From Deminuibacter soli (GTDB lineage Bacteria > Bacteroidota > Bacteroidia > Chitinophagales > Chitinophagaceae), in assembly GCF_003412455.1 (NCBI RefSeq), contig NZ_QTJU01000006.1, forward strand, positions 124,001-188,000: a stretch of 64,000 nt of DNA, given 5' to 3'. Position numbers and translations under genes: made by a program. Shown here piece by piece: positions 25,345 to 34,175 of this stretch (positions are counted from its first letter, which is position 1; each line of letters begins with the position of its first letter). The notes beneath the pieces were generated by a model. That model was not told the origin of the DNA. It saw only the letters and a list, made by a program, of their open reading frames with translations, and searched no databases.

Positions 25345-26475
25345 ATGGCAAAAGAGAAAAAAAACAAAGACAAAAGTACCAAAGAACCGTCCGTTGTTTT
25401 AACAGAAACCGCTATGGGTTTCTTTAAAAACTATATCAACAATCCCTCGCCTGTTGGCTTTGAAAGCGCCGGGCAAAAGCTGTGGCTCGAATACCTGAAA
25501 CCTTATGTAGATACGCATTTCACCGACCCCTATGGCACTGCTGTGGGTGTTATTAACCCCGATGCCCCGTTTAAAGTGGTGATTGAAGCGCATGCCGATG
25601 AAATAAGCTGGTTTGTAAACTATATTAACGACCAGGGCTTGATTTACCTGAAACGCAATGGCGGTGTTGACCACCAGGTGGCCCCCGCCAAACGCGTGTT
25701 GGTTCATGGTAAAAAAGGCCCGGTTAAAGCTGTATTCGGCTGGCCAGCCATTCACACCCGCATTGGCAACCCTGATCACAAAGAACCGCAGCCCCGGGTA
25801 GACAACCTGTTTCTCGACTGCGGTGCACGTTCTAAAAAAGAAGTGGAAGACCTCGGCATACACATCGGCTCTGTGGTTACCTACGAAGAAGGGTATGATG
25901 AACTGGCGTACGATTACCTGATCGGCCGTGCATTCGACAACCGCGTAGGTGGCTTTATGATTGCCGAAGTAGCCCGCCTGCTGAAACAAAACAAAAAGAA
26001 ACTGCCTTTTGGTTTATACATTGTAAACGCAGTACAGGAAGAGATTGGCCTGCGTGGCGCAGAAATGATCGCCCGCCGCATTAAACCCAATATCGCCATC
26101 ATTACCGACGTTACGCACGATACCAATACGCCGATGGTGAACAAGATTATTGAAGGGGATATCTGGTGCGGCAAAGGCCCTTCACTGGCCTATGGCCCTG
26201 CTGTACACAACAAATTGCTGAACCTGGTACAGGATGTGGCTGAGAAGGCCGAAATACCTGTACAGATGCGCACCGTAAGCAGAAGCACCGGCACCGATAC
26301 CGACAGTTTTGCCTATGCCAACGACGGCTGCCCTTCGGTACTTATCTCCATACCGCTGCGCTACATGCATACCACGGTAGAAATGATCCACAAAAAAGAC
26401 ATTGAAAATACCATTCTGCTGATGTATGAAACCTTGCTGGCTTTAACGCCGCAAACAAATCTCAGCTACCTGTAG
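25345..26475 (+). CDS. M42 family metallo-aminopeptidase
   Basis: A 376-residue cytoplasmic binuclear-zinc aminopeptidase of family M42 (glutamyl/TET aminopeptidase type). The metal ligands are visible in order: H in VIEAHADE, bridging D in GRAFDNRVGG, the catalytic pair in VNAVQEEIGLRG, D in IAIITDVTHD and the last H in RYMHTTVEM. The enzyme trims N-terminal residues from peptides, usually as a dodecamer. A lysine-rich N-terminal tail (AKEKKNKDKSTKE) precedes the fold. It is the last gene of a short operon and is followed by a terminator. Confidence 0.9.
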   Translation: MAKEKKNKDKSTKEPSVVLTETAMGFFKNYINNPSPVGFESAGQKLWLEYLKPYVDTHFTDPYGTAVGVINPDAPFKVVIEAHADEISWFVNYINDQGLIYLKRNGGVDHQVAPAKRVLVHGKKGPVKAVFGWPAIHTRIGNPDHKEPQPRVDNLFLDCGARSKKEVEDLGIHIGSVVTYEEGYDELAYDYLIGRAFDNRVGGFMIAEVARLLKQNKKKLPFGLYIVNAVQEEIGLRGAEMIARRIKPNIAIITDVTHDTNTPMVNKIIEGDIWCGKGPSLAYGPAVHNKLLNLVQDVAEKAEIPVQMRTVSRSTGTDTDSFAYANDGCPSVLISIPLRYMHTTVEMIHKKDIENTILLMYETLLALTPQTNLSYL

Positions 26476-26498
26476 GCCCTGCCTCCATGTAATGGCAT

Positions 26499-26540
26499 AT
26501 CCCCCCTGTGGTATTCCTGCAGGGGGGATTTCTGTTTAAT
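26499..26540 (+). terminator. Terminator after the M42 peptidase
   Basis: ATCCCCCCTG (26499-26508) pairs with CAGGGGGGAT (26520-26529), followed by TTCTGTTT. Confidence 0.75.
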
Positions 26541-26616
26541 TGCTTCAGCGCGAACGCCGTTCAGCCATGTAACTGCCCGGTTATCAATCAGCCCGGCTAA
26601 CGCGCTGTTACTTTCC

Positions 26617-26624
26617 TATCTTTG
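26617..26624 (+). promoter_or_regulatory. Promoter -7 element of the AraC-type gene
   Basis: TATCTTTG matches TAnnTTTG exactly, about 100 bases upstream of the preferred ATG. No clear -33 TTTG was found. Confidence 0.45.
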
Positions 26625-26725
26625 CGCCTGCAAATCCTGTATTGGCTAAGTCATTCCTTTAAACAGGAATGGCCTCAGGTACGCTGTATTCCAAATATTT
26701 TGAAGGGTTATTCGTCAGGTGCAGT

Positions 26726-27586
26726 ATGAAAAGAAAACAAGCGGCAATTCCCAGGCATCATATTATTGAAGGCGCCCGTGCAGGCATCTTTATCCGGGGC
26801 ATTGCAGAAATACACACCCTGCACCTGCATGCTATTACCGAACCACACCGCGACAATCATTTCCTGCTGTTTGTAATGGACGAAGGGTATGTTGATATGC
26901 TCATCGATTTTAAGCGGCACCAGCTCCAGGCACCTTCCATCAGTTTAATATGGCCCGGCCAGGTACACAGCCTGGTAGAATACCGCAACGCAGGTGGTTA
27001 CACCATTTCATTCGATGCCCCGCTAATGCCTGTTCCCCTGCAGCGCGCCCTGCAACAGGCTATTGCACACAAACCCGTATTCAGCATTTCGCCCGGCCTG
27101 CACCAGCAGCTGATGCAACTCTGCTGTATTTTACACCAGCTCAATAACGATAACCAGGGCATTTTCACCGTACCGGCCAGGCACAGCATACTGCAAAGCA
27201 TACTTACCCTGCTGGCCAATGAAGCCACTGTTCCCGACCCCTGCAACCGGCCTGCCGATACCCGTAGTGTGGTAATTGAACAGGATTTCAGGGAACTGCT
27301 GCATACCCGCTTTAAGGAATGGAAAAAACCGGCCGAATATGCCGGTGCTCTTGCCATTTCTACCTCGCACCTGAACGATATGGTGCACCAGGTATCCGGC
27401 TTTTCCGTATCGCACCATATTCAGCAGGTCGTAATGCTCGAAGCCAAACGGTTGCTGTACCATACGCCCCTGAGTGTAAAGGAAATCAGCAATGAGCTGG
27501 GGTATGACGACCATGGCTATTTCTCCCGCCTGTTCAAAAAAGTTACCGGGTGTACCCCATTGGGGTTCAGGCAGCAATACCGGTAA
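26726..27586 (+). CDS. AraC-family transcriptional regulator
   Basis: A 286-residue regulator: an N-terminal cupin-like sensing domain (HRDNHFLLFVMDEGYVDM and SLIWPGQVHSLVEY are typical) and a C-terminal pair of AraC helix-turn-helix motifs (PAEYAGALAISTSHLNDMV, then VKEISNELGYDDHGYFSRLF with a closing GCTPLGFRQQYR). It is likely a cytoplasmic activator responding to a small molecule. No target gene is evident in the neighbourhood; the next gene overlaps only by frame. The frame is open from an ATG at 26669, but the ATG at 26726 starts the recognisable fold. The protein is complete. Confidence 0.88.
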   Translation: MKRKQAAIPRHHIIEGARAGIFIRGIAEIHTLHLHAITEPHRDNHFLLFVMDEGYVDMLIDFKRHQLQAPSISLIWPGQVHSLVEYRNAGGYTISFDAPLMPVPLQRALQQAIAHKPVFSISPGLHQQLMQLCCILHQLNNDNQGIFTVPARHSILQSILTLLANEATVPDPCNRPADTRSVVIEQDFRELLHTRFKEWKKPAEYAGALAISTSHLNDMVHQVSGFSVSHHIQQVVMLEAKRLLYHTPLSVKEISNELGYDDHGYFSRLFKKVTGCTPLGFRQQYR

Positions 27587-27633
27587 ACAGGATATTTTCC
27601 GGCGTTGCAGTATCTTTTGTATACCTTGCACCC

Positions 27634-28143
27634 TTGAATACCATTACCACCCAACTGGACTTTATTGCCCGCGAAGCGGAGGAGAAAGAAGCTGAAAATG
27701 CCGCTTTCAAAGATTTTGTACGGGCGCTTCCCTCCGATGAGGTAGACACCCTGGTGCTGCGGCTGAGCAATGAAGTTTCCCCGCAAATTGATTGTACTAC
27801 CTGCGGCAACTGCTGCCGTTCCCTGATGGTAAATATTACCGCACCCGAAGTAAAAGCCCTCGCCGCCCACCTGCAAACCACCGAGGAAGATGTAAAAGAA
27901 CGTTATGTGGAATGCAGCAGCAGTGGCGAAATAATGGTGCTTAATTCCATTCCCTGCCATTTTCTAAAAGGCAACAGCTGCTCTATTTACGAGCACCGTT
28001 TTACCGAATGCCGGGAATTTCCCAGCTTTCACCAGCCCCATTTCCAGGGCCGCCTGTTTGCTACCTTTATGCACTATGGCCGCTGCCCTATTATTTACAA
28101 TGTAATGGAGCAAATGAAGCAGGAGTTGGGATTTTTCAAGTGA
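27634..28143 (+). CDS. YkgJ-type Cys-cluster protein
   Basis: About 169 residues with the CxxCxxCC cluster DCTTCGNCC, then PCHFLKGNSCSIYEHRF with TECREFP after it, and a final GRCPI. This is the UPF0153/YkgJ (Fe-S or zinc-binding CxxCxxCC) family, whose role is unknown; the cysteines probably bind a metal or cluster. A frame upstream to a GTG at 27550 overlaps the AraC gene; I prefer the TTG at 27634. Its TGA stop is the first triplet of an intergenic repeat. Confidence 0.8.
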   Translation: MNTITTQLDFIAREAEEKEAENAAFKDFVRALPSDEVDTLVLRLSNEVSPQIDCTTCGNCCRSLMVNITAPEVKALAAHLQTTEEDVKERYVECSSSGEIMVLNSIPCHFLKGNSCSIYEHRFTECREFPSFHQPHFQGRLFATFMHYGRCPIIYNVMEQMKQELGFFK

Positions 28144-28207
28144 ATAGTCAGTGGTGAGTGATTTTAGCGGGTCCGTAGGTGAATACTGAATAGTCAATAG
28201 TGAATAA
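28141..28207 (+). repeat. Stop-anchored composite repeat (GTGAG core and GAATAG block)
   Basis: The element begins at the TGA of the YkgJ gene and contains a GGTGAGTGAT segment, the core TTAGCGGGTCCGTAGGTGAA and a GAATAGTCAATAGTGAATAA block that runs directly into the hairpin at 28212. The core is also present at 48150-48190. Confidence 0.65.
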
Positions 28208-28211
28208 ATAC

Positions 28212-28244
28212 AAAAGCGCTGCAGTCGTTGACTGCGGCGCTTTG
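28212..28244 (-). terminator. Terminator hairpin between the YkgJ gene and tcdA
   Basis: AAGCGC-T-GCAGTC pairs with GACTGC-G-GCGCTT around GTT. On the minus strand it is followed by TTTGTATTT, so it probably ends tcdA; it may also stop the convergent YkgJ transcript. Confidence 0.7.
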
Positions 28245-28254
28245 CTCGACGCCT

Positions 28255-28276
28255 GCGCGGGTGTCCTCACCTGCGC
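28255..28276. repeat. GTG-tetraloop-CAC hairpin
   Basis: GCGC-G-GGTG pairs with CACC-T-GCGC around a four-base loop (TCCT on plus, AGGA on minus). It is one of at least four intergenic hairpins of this form; see also 48067, 49831 and 55347. Confidence 0.5.
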
Positions 28277-28326
28277 CTATATATTTGTAAGCCATCTTTC
28301 CATCAAACAATCCAGCAATGGCACTA

Positions 28327-29046
28327 TCAATCCATCAGTTCCCTGATCGCTACGCTGGCCAGTGTGCAACCGAATATGGCGGGCATATAGCTGATGGTAC
28401 CGATGAGTGTTTTCTTGAGAAAGGCTTTTTCGGTAACGATCACCCTGTCTTCATCAATCTTTTCGGGACTGAATACCACCTGTATGCCTTCGCGCACACC
28501 TTTTTCGTTGAGGCGCTTGCGTACGTATTTGGCCAGTTTGCAATCGTAAGATTGCTGGATATCGGCCACCCTTACCTGCGAGGGATCTGTTTTGCCGCCT
28601 GCGCCCATGGCACTGGCAACCGGCAGTCCGCGTTCAACGCAAATACGCAGCAGCGCTACTTTGGGGCCAAGGGTATCAATGCAATCCAGCACATAACTGA
28701 AAGCACCGGGCTGCAATAATGCTTCCAGCTGTTCTTCCTGCAGGTATTGCGGCAGTACAGTTAAATCCAGTTCAGGATTAATGGCGCGCAGGCGCTGGGC
28801 CAGTACTTCTGCCTTACGCAAACCGGCGGTAGTATGCAGCGCGGCTATTTGCCTGTTACAATTGCTGAGATCTACCACATCGGCATCTACAATAGTCATT
28901 TTACCGATGCCTGCACGGGCTATCATTTCGGCACAAATGCCGCCAACACCACCCAATCCTACCACCAGCACATGCTGTTGCATTAAATGGGTTATCTTCT
29001 CATCGCCCAGCAATAACTGGGACCTGCTCATCCAGTAAGGGATCAT
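28327..29046 (-). CDS. tcdA: tRNA threonylcarbamoyladenosine dehydratase TcdA
   Basis: A 239-residue E1-like (ThiF/MoeB superfamily) enzyme. It cyclises the N6-threonylcarbamoyladenosine at tRNA position 37 to ct6A using ATP. The nucleotide-binding motif VLVVGLGGVGGICAEMI, the adenylation segment DADVVDLSNCNRQ and the C-terminal PAIFGCTLAS cysteine segment are characteristic, and the short length without a rhodanese domain points to TcdA rather than MoeB or ThiF. No neighbour adds information. ATG at 29046; an alternative ATG lies five codons in. Confidence 0.9.
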   Translation of the reverse strand: MIPYWMSRSQLLLGDEKITHLMQQHVLVVGLGGVGGICAEMIARAGIGKMTIVDADVVDLSNCNRQIAALHTTAGLRKAEVLAQRLRAINPELDLTVLPQYLQEEQLEALLQPGAFSYVLDCIDTLGPKVALLRICVERGLPVASAMGAGGKTDPSQVRVADIQQSYDCKLAKYVRKRLNEKGVREGIQVVFSPEKIDEDRVIVTEKAFLKKTLIGTISYMPAIFGCTLASVAIRELMD

Positions 29047-29154
29047 AAAGGTTGTTTAACTGCTATGGTGTTTGCAACAAATATTTTCTTTTACGGCACC
29101 TGCACCGTAGTTTGCAATCACCAGTTTTATAATTTTTGCAAAAATGTTGGTTCA

Positions 29155-30201
29155 ATGCGGTTTATAAAAATATTTTTCCTGTTATCAATGGTTGTTGCGT
29201 TACAACCCGCCCATGCACAGCAACCCGTACAGCTGCTCGATTCTGCGCACAAAACCAGCCTCCGCGGCTTGTCGGTGGTAAACGACAGCGTGTTCTGGGC
29301 AAGCGGCAGCAATGGTATGGTAGCCCGCAGTACCGATGGCGGTAAACACATACAATGGATACAGGTACCGGGGTTTGAGAAGCGTGATTTCCGCGATATA
29401 GAAGCCCTGAATGATAAAATTGCCGTGATCATGGCAGTGGCCGAACCGGCCGTTTTATTGCAAACCACCGATGGCGGCAGCAGCTGGACCAAAGTATTTG
29501 AAGACACAGCCAAAGGCATGTTTCTCGATGCCATGGCCTTTTCGCCCGATGGCCGCAGGGGATTTGTTATAGGTGATCCCCTGCAAAACAACCGCCCTTA
29601 CCTGGCAGCCACGGAAGACGGCGGTTACAGCTGGTTTAAGGTGAACACTATTGCCGACAAGCAGCTGCCCCTGCTCAGCACAGGTGAAGCGTTCTTTGCA
29701 TCAAGCGGAACCAATCTTTGTTTTATGCAACAGAAACTGGTGTTTGTAACAGGCGGCATCAAATCGCGCATCGTGTTATACAATAACCTGCGCAACGATT
29801 CACTGCCCATCATGCAGGGACAAACCAGCACAGGCGCCAACTCCATTGCCAGTGCGGCTTCCGGCAACTATGCCGTGGTAGTAGGCGGCGATTTTGCAAA
29901 AGATACCATTGCGCATGATAACTGTGTACTCGTTAAATTAACCGGCAAGGGTTTCAGTTTTAACAAACCTGTTACATCTCCGCACGGCTATCGCTCATGC
30001 GTTATATTCACCGGCAAACATTCGCTTGTAACCTGCGGCACCAGTGGGGTTGACGTATCGGGTGATGATGGCAGCAACTGGCAGTTATTAACACGACAGG
30101 GGTTTCATGTAGTACAGCAGGCCAGGAACGGGCACCGTGTATATTTCGCAGGAAGTAATGGCAGAATCGCCGTGATGAATGCGGGTTATACCGATAAATA
30201 G
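29155..30201 (+). CDS. Exported Ycf48/BNR-like beta-propeller protein
   Basis: A 348-residue secreted protein (signal peptide ending PAHAQ) with sialidase-type Asp-box repeats: ARSTDGGKHIQW, LQTTDGGSSWTKV, AATEDGGYSWFKV and VSGDDGSNWQLL. These belong to a six- or seven-bladed propeller of the Ycf48/photosystem II stability factor family, which in non-photosynthetic Bacteroidetes has no known role. No sialidase catalytic residues are apparent, so I read it as a binding or scaffolding protein. ATG at 29155 gives the signal peptide. A poor promoter match (AATTTTTG) lies just upstream. Confidence 0.78.
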   Translation: MRFIKIFFLLSMVVALQPAHAQQPVQLLDSAHKTSLRGLSVVNDSVFWASGSNGMVARSTDGGKHIQWIQVPGFEKRDFRDIEALNDKIAVIMAVAEPAVLLQTTDGGSSWTKVFEDTAKGMFLDAMAFSPDGRRGFVIGDPLQNNRPYLAATEDGGYSWFKVNTIADKQLPLLSTGEAFFASSGTNLCFMQQKLVFVTGGIKSRIVLYNNLRNDSLPIMQGQTSTGANSIASAASGNYAVVVGGDFAKDTIAHDNCVLVKLTGKGFSFNKPVTSPHGYRSCVIFTGKHSLVTCGTSGVDVSGDDGSNWQLLTRQGFHVVQQARNGHRVYFAGSNGRIAVMNAGYTDK

Positions 30202-30234
30202 CAAAATATTTTTTTTTGCTCATTAAACACTTCT

Positions 30235-30490
30235 ATCTTTACACCGTCTCAATTGTACTTCGTTTGGATATAGGGCAAATACTTCTGCCCGAACAACTAC
30301 TACTCTTAACAGGCAATGGTTACAAGCCATAAAAGAACCTGTTACAATTAACAACAATATCGTATCATTTATATCAGCCATGTACTGTTGTACCTGCAAC
30401 AACCGCACATGGCAGTGTATACACCAACTTTTTTTTATGCAGCAGGGTTAATAGGGCTGTCCTGTTTCGATCAGGATGCCCTTTTTCTTT
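30235..30490 (+). ncRNA. Candidate structured RNA or long 3'UTR
   Basis: This non-coding stretch after the Ycf48-like gene folds into four consecutive hairpins: GGGCA/TGCCC (30273-30290), TAACAGG/CCTGTTA with inner ATGG/CCAT (30307-30344), GCCATGT/ACATGGC with inner GTTGT/ACAAC (30377-30413) and a terminator AGGGC-T-GTCCTG/CAGGAT-GCCCT (30453-30482) followed by TTTTTCTTTTT. A TATCTTTA sequence at 30234, close to TAnnTTTG, could start a separate transcript, with TTTG at 30215. No ORF is seen. It may equally be the 3'UTR of the upstream gene. Confidence 0.45.
30451..30490 (+). terminator. Terminator at the end of the structured region
   Basis: An eleven-pair stem with one bulge, loop TTTCGAT, followed by two T-runs on the plus strand. 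Confidence 0.75.
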
Positions 30491-30536
30491 TTCGAGACAT
30501 CGAGACGTCGACAGTCGAGATGATCTGAGCGAATTT
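30490..30536. repeat. Intergenic CGAGAATCGAC family repeat
   Basis: CGAGACATCGAGACG followed by TCGACAGTCGAGATGATC and GAGCGAAT. Related copies follow topA (55245-55290) and lie upstream of mlaD (61437-61475, inverted). Confidence 0.55.
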
Positions 30537-30578
30537 AATTTTCTAAGCACCGGTACACTAACGTTGCACTTCGCTCCG

Positions 30579-30643
30579 TCCTCACCACTCACAACTCACC
30601 ACTCACTATTTTTATTCACCATTGACTATTCACTATTCACTGG
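30579..30643 (-). repeat. GTGAG/GAATAG composite repeat after the DUF486 gene
   Basis: On the minus strand, about 10 bases after the stop codon at 30652, GTGAATAGTGAATAGTCAAT is followed by a GTGAGTGGTGAGTTGTGAG block, so the two blocks are in the reverse order of the copy at 28141. Confidence 0.6.
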
Positions 30644-30651
30644 TTTTCCCC

Positions 30652-30981
30652 TCATTTCTTAAATGCAAAATACACCGCCCCCATAATGCATGCAAAGCTC
30701 AGCAGGTATTTCCAGTGAAAGGGCTCTTTCAGGTACAGTATCGCGAATATGGTAAAGATCACCAGGGTAATTACCTCTTGTATAATCTTCAGCTGGAAGC
30801 CGTTAAACCCATTGGCAAAGCCCATGCGGTTGGCAGGCACGGTTAAACAATATTCAAAAAAAGCAATGCCCCAGCTTATTAAAATGGCCTTCCATAACGG
30901 AACACCTTTCTCCTTTAAATGCCAGTACCAGGCAAAGGTCATAAACACATTCGAGCAAATCAGCATCACAATGGTGCGCAT
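30652..30981 (-). CDS. DUF486 (DMT-like) small membrane protein
   Basis: A 109-residue protein with about four membrane segments, matching DUF486 (a half-size drug/metabolite-transporter relative): MRTIVMLICSNVFMTFAWYW, AILISWGIAFFEYCLTVPAN, QLKIIQEVITL and EPFHWKYLLSFACIMGAVYF. Substrate unknown; such proteins are thought to dimerise. The open frame extends far upstream through the preceding repeat, but the ATG at 30981 gives the family length. It is 95 bp downstream of the two-TM protein on the same strand. Confidence 0.82.
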   Translation of the reverse strand: MRTIVMLICSNVFMTFAWYWHLKEKGVPLWKAILISWGIAFFEYCLTVPANRMGFANGFNGFQLKIIQEVITLVIFTIFAILYLKEPFHWKYLLSFACIMGAVYFAFKK

Positions 30982-30982
30982 G

Positions 30983-31075
30983 GGAATGACGGTTTGATGG
31001 TTGTATGGTTTGATTGTTGTATGGTTTAATGGCTCGATGGTTTCAACAATCAGGCCATCAAACAATGAAGCCATC
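30983..31075 (-). repeat. ATGGTTGTATGGTT repeat between two membrane-protein genes
   Basis: It begins right after the TGA stop of the gene ending at 31077. About ten imperfect units of ATGGTT(T/G) and its complement alternate over 90 bases, ending at the next start codon. Confidence 0.6.
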
Positions 31076-31076
31076 T

Positions 31077-31508
31077 TCACGAATACTTCCTTTTTTTGCG
31101 GCGGGGAAATTCGGCTTCGTCTTTTACATTGGGATCGGGATTGCTGGTAATAGCCATGGCCCCGCGCAGGCCAACGACCAGCAAAACAACAGAAGCCAGC
31201 AGCTCCTGCCAGCGTATCCAGTAACCCCATATGGCATAAATGGCAGCCTTTTCGGGTTGTGCATTTTCGTATATCACGTGTACGGTTTCCCCCTCTTTAA
31301 ACTGCCTGAAAGTATAGTCTGCATTCACGCTGTAATGAACACCGATCATCTCAAAAGTGGCCCTGGGAACGGGTTTGGCATGTGCACTATCTGCAGCAAA
31401 ATGTATAACAGCCGGGATAACCTCGCCATCAAAATAATCAGGCTCACGCGAAAAAAGCACATACAGGCCAAAACACACAACGTATAAAACAATCACTAAT
31501 TTGTACAA
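31077..31508 (-). CDS. Hypothetical two-TM protein, DUF3592-like
   Basis: A 143-residue protein with one N-terminal and one C-terminal membrane segment (KLVIVLYVVCFGLYVLF and WQELLASVVLLVVGLRG). They flank a periplasmic beta domain containing HYSVNADYTFRQFKEGETVHVIYE, the same organisation as DUF3592 proteins, where a short beta-domain sits between two helices. The tail is basic (FPRRKKRKYS). Function unknown. The only available start near the membrane helix is a TTG at 31508. Confidence 0.65.
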   Translation of the reverse strand: MYKLVIVLYVVCFGLYVLFSREPDYFDGEVIPAVIHFAADSAHAKPVPRATFEMIGVHYSVNADYTFRQFKEGETVHVIYENAQPEKAAIYAIWGYWIRWQELLASVVLLVVGLRGAMAITSNPDPNVKDEAEFPRRKKRKYS

Positions 31509-31553
31509 GGTAATCTGGTATTAAGGGAGCAAAATAAGACAATTTGAAGAAAT

Positions 31554-31612
31554 GGCTGGATGGCTGAATGGTTTATGGTTGAACGATCGGACAATGAAAC
31601 CATTGAACCTGC
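31554..31612. repeat. ATGGTT-family intergenic repeat
   Basis: GGATGGCTGAATGGTTTATG followed by GTTGAACGATCGG and AATGAAACCATTGAACC. Confidence 0.5.
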
Positions 31613-31622
31613 TAAAACAAGC

Positions 31623-31646
31623 GGGGCCGGGTAAAAACCCAGCCCC
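31623..31646 (-). terminator. Terminator of the barrel-receptor gene
   Basis: GGGGC-C-GGGT pairs with ACCC-A-GCCCC around an A-rich loop. On the minus strand TTGTTTT follows. Confidence 0.65.
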
Positions 31647-31669
31647 TTGTACTAATGCACGTGAGAAAA

Positions 31670-34048
31670 CTATTTTTTAATATCGTCGTTGTTAACACCT
31701 CTTTTGCGGCTGGTACTTTCGGTGAGCTTGCCAAAGTTCCAGCGGATATTGAACCCGATGTTGCTGTAGCGGTTGCGCACCTCTTTTGTCTGAACGAAAT
31801 TTTCGTCCTTGAAAGTACTTTTCTGTACAAAATATTGTTGTAAAAAGCCGCCTGCCCGTACTGTAAACAACAATTGCTTCTTAAAGGTTTTCAGCGTTAT
31901 ACCGGTATTGTAACCGTAGTTGAGCGCATTTTTACCCTGCAATTGTATCGGTGGTTGCCAGAAGCCGCCATTGAGTAACCACGAGAAGTTTTTGGTTATA
32001 TCTACTGTATTGTTAATCCACCCGTTACCGCTGATGCCCGAATTGTGCTGCGCGCTGTTGTTGCGGTTGCGGATTGAATTGTACTGTATGCCGGTGTTAC
32101 CACTGAGGTTCCATATTTTATACAATTTCACATTTACGTTCAGGTTTAAGGCGGTAAACCTGTTTTCACCCACATTGTCAGGCGTGGTGGAGGATACACC
32201 TGTTTCATCGTTAAATGTGGTGTATTTGATCACCTGTGAGTTACAAATATTTTCAGACAGGCGGATATTGATGCTGTTGCTGCCTTTGAACACGCTGTAG
32301 CCTACTTCCAGCGAATGCGTTACTTCAGGTTTCAGGTTCGGGTTGCCATAGGTGATGTTCAGGGTGTCGGTATTGTCGGTAAAGGGGTTCAGATCCCAGA
32401 TATATGGCCTGCGTAAACGCTTGCTGTAGCTGAAACTGATATCCTGCTGTGTGCCTATTTTGCGCGATACGTACACAGACGGGATGTAGTTGAAATAGTT
32501 CTGGCGCAGGGATACGGACTGGCTTTCAAAATCGCCTTTTACCTCGGTATGTTCCAGCCTGCTGCCCAGTTTCACCTGCCATTTTTTGATATTGAACAGG
32601 TAGGTGAAATAGGCTGCCCATACATCCTGGCTGTAATGAAAACGGTTGGTATTGCTGCTGTCGTACGTAAACTTGTCCTGCGGACTGTTGCGGTACAGGC
32701 TTATGTAATCGGCGGCTGCGTTACGCAGTATTACTTTAGCGCCCAGTTCCAGCTTTGTTTTCTTTGGCAGCGGCAGCACAAAGTCTGTTTGGAACGTGTA
32801 CTGGGCGTTGTGCGACTGGTTATCGTTTAAAATGTAGCGGTTTGCGTCTGCCAGTTGATCGCTGTTACCCGTAACATTGTCGCGCGCAAACTGGCGGTTG
32901 AGTTTAACAGACCATTCTTTTTCTGCGTTGCCTGAGAACTTGTGTATATAATCCATCCCGATATCATTCCACGGGTACTTCTCTGCGTTATTGGTGTTGA
33001 GCTTGCTGTGCGCGGTATCTTTAAAATCAGGTGATATAATACGCACATCGCTTTGCAGGCCATTGTAATCATGATCGTAACCGCCGTTCAGGTATGCACT
33101 CATGGTGTTAAGGCTGTCAATATCATAACTCAGTTCGCTGGTGCCATACAGCCATCCCCACGATTGGGTACTGGTGCCATCTATAATGCGTTTGGCGTAG
33201 GCTACGGGCTGCAGGGATTCTGTTTCCTGGTGGGTTTGGGCAGGGCGGTTGCGGCCCTCTCCTATACCCAGGTAACTGGTAAAACCAAACTTGCCCCATT
33301 TTACATTCATTGAACCATTGCCATTGTGTGTGCCGATGGTATTCTGGTACACACTCAGCGAACCGTTGTAACCTGCCACTTTCTTTTTGGTGATGATATT
33401 GATTACACCACCTACCCCTTCTGCATCGTATTTTGCCGATGGATTGGTGGTTACTTCTATGCGCTTGATAGCATTGGCAGGAAAGGACTTCAGCGCTTCC
33501 TTCGGGTCTTTGGCAAACAGGCCGGATTCCTTGCCATTGAGCAGTATTTTGAAATTAGACTGTCCTTTCAGTTGCACATTGCCATCTGCATCTACCGTTA
33601 CAAAGGGCGTTTTGGCCAGTACATCGGTAGCCATCAGCCCATCAATGCCCACATCGCTTTCTACATTGTATACCAGTTTATCATCTACTTTTTCTACCAG
33701 CTGTTTGCGGATGCCGGTGACCACTACACTGCCGGCACTTTGTGTAGCGGGTGCCAGTGCAATAGATGCCGGCAATGCACCTTTAATGGGGTAGAGATAA
33801 GTGGCATATGAAGCATGTGTGATTACCAGCACATGCTGCGCGGTATCTTTTACTTTAATGGTGAACGAACCATCTTCTTTACTGATGCTCTGGACAATGG
33901 CTTTCGAAGTGTCATTTGCTTTGTACAGTCCAATGGTAGCAAAACTTACAGGCTTTCCTGTTGAACTGTCTGTTAACCTGGAGGCCAGCTGTTGTGAATG
34001 GGCAGCCAGCCCCAAGGTGATAAGCAGCAGTGTTAAAATGGTTTTCAT
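31670..34048 (-). CDS. Outer-membrane beta-barrel receptor (OMP_b-brl_3 type)
   Basis: A 792-residue TonB-receptor-like protein. In order: signal peptide (ending AAHSQQ), a carboxypeptidase-regulatory-like domain (RLTDSSTGKPVSFATIGLYK), a plug (DVLAKTPFVTVDADGNVQLK, then LLNGKESGL and SAKYDAEGVGGVINIITKK) and a long barrel of the OMP_b-brl_3 class. It would be the last gene of the sigma/anti-sigma/DUF4097-like operon, 127 bp after that gene. Proteins of this class import or sense ligands and often signal to an ECF sigma factor. Ligand unknown. The ATG at 34048 is preferred over the upstream TTG. Confidence 0.85.
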   Translation of the reverse strand: MKTILTLLLITLGLAAHSQQLASRLTDSSTGKPVSFATIGLYKANDTSKAIVQSISKEDGSFTIKVKDTAQHVLVITHASYATYLYPIKGALPASIALAPATQSAGSVVVTGIRKQLVEKVDDKLVYNVESDVGIDGLMATDVLAKTPFVTVDADGNVQLKGQSNFKILLNGKESGLFAKDPKEALKSFPANAIKRIEVTTNPSAKYDAEGVGGVINIITKKKVAGYNGSLSVYQNTIGTHNGNGSMNVKWGKFGFTSYLGIGEGRNRPAQTHQETESLQPVAYAKRIIDGTSTQSWGWLYGTSELSYDIDSLNTMSAYLNGGYDHDYNGLQSDVRIISPDFKDTAHSKLNTNNAEKYPWNDIGMDYIHKFSGNAEKEWSVKLNRQFARDNVTGNSDQLADANRYILNDNQSHNAQYTFQTDFVLPLPKKTKLELGAKVILRNAAADYISLYRNSPQDKFTYDSSNTNRFHYSQDVWAAYFTYLFNIKKWQVKLGSRLEHTEVKGDFESQSVSLRQNYFNYIPSVYVSRKIGTQQDISFSYSKRLRRPYIWDLNPFTDNTDTLNITYGNPNLKPEVTHSLEVGYSVFKGSNSINIRLSENICNSQVIKYTTFNDETGVSSTTPDNVGENRFTALNLNVNVKLYKIWNLSGNTGIQYNSIRNRNNSAQHNSGISGNGWINNTVDITKNFSWLLNGGFWQPPIQLQGKNALNYGYNTGITLKTFKKQLLFTVRAGGFLQQYFVQKSTFKDENFVQTKEVRNRYSNIGFNIRWNFGKLTESTSRKRGVNNDDIKK

Positions 34049-34175
34049 ATACTTTTTTTTAGGCAATAGTCTGCCATCATGAAAAGTGCATTTTCAAAAC
34101 AGGAATCAGGATGTTGTTGGTTAATTTAAGAAGCCGGTATAACGGTATACCCTGCCAGATGTTACAGCTTATTTA

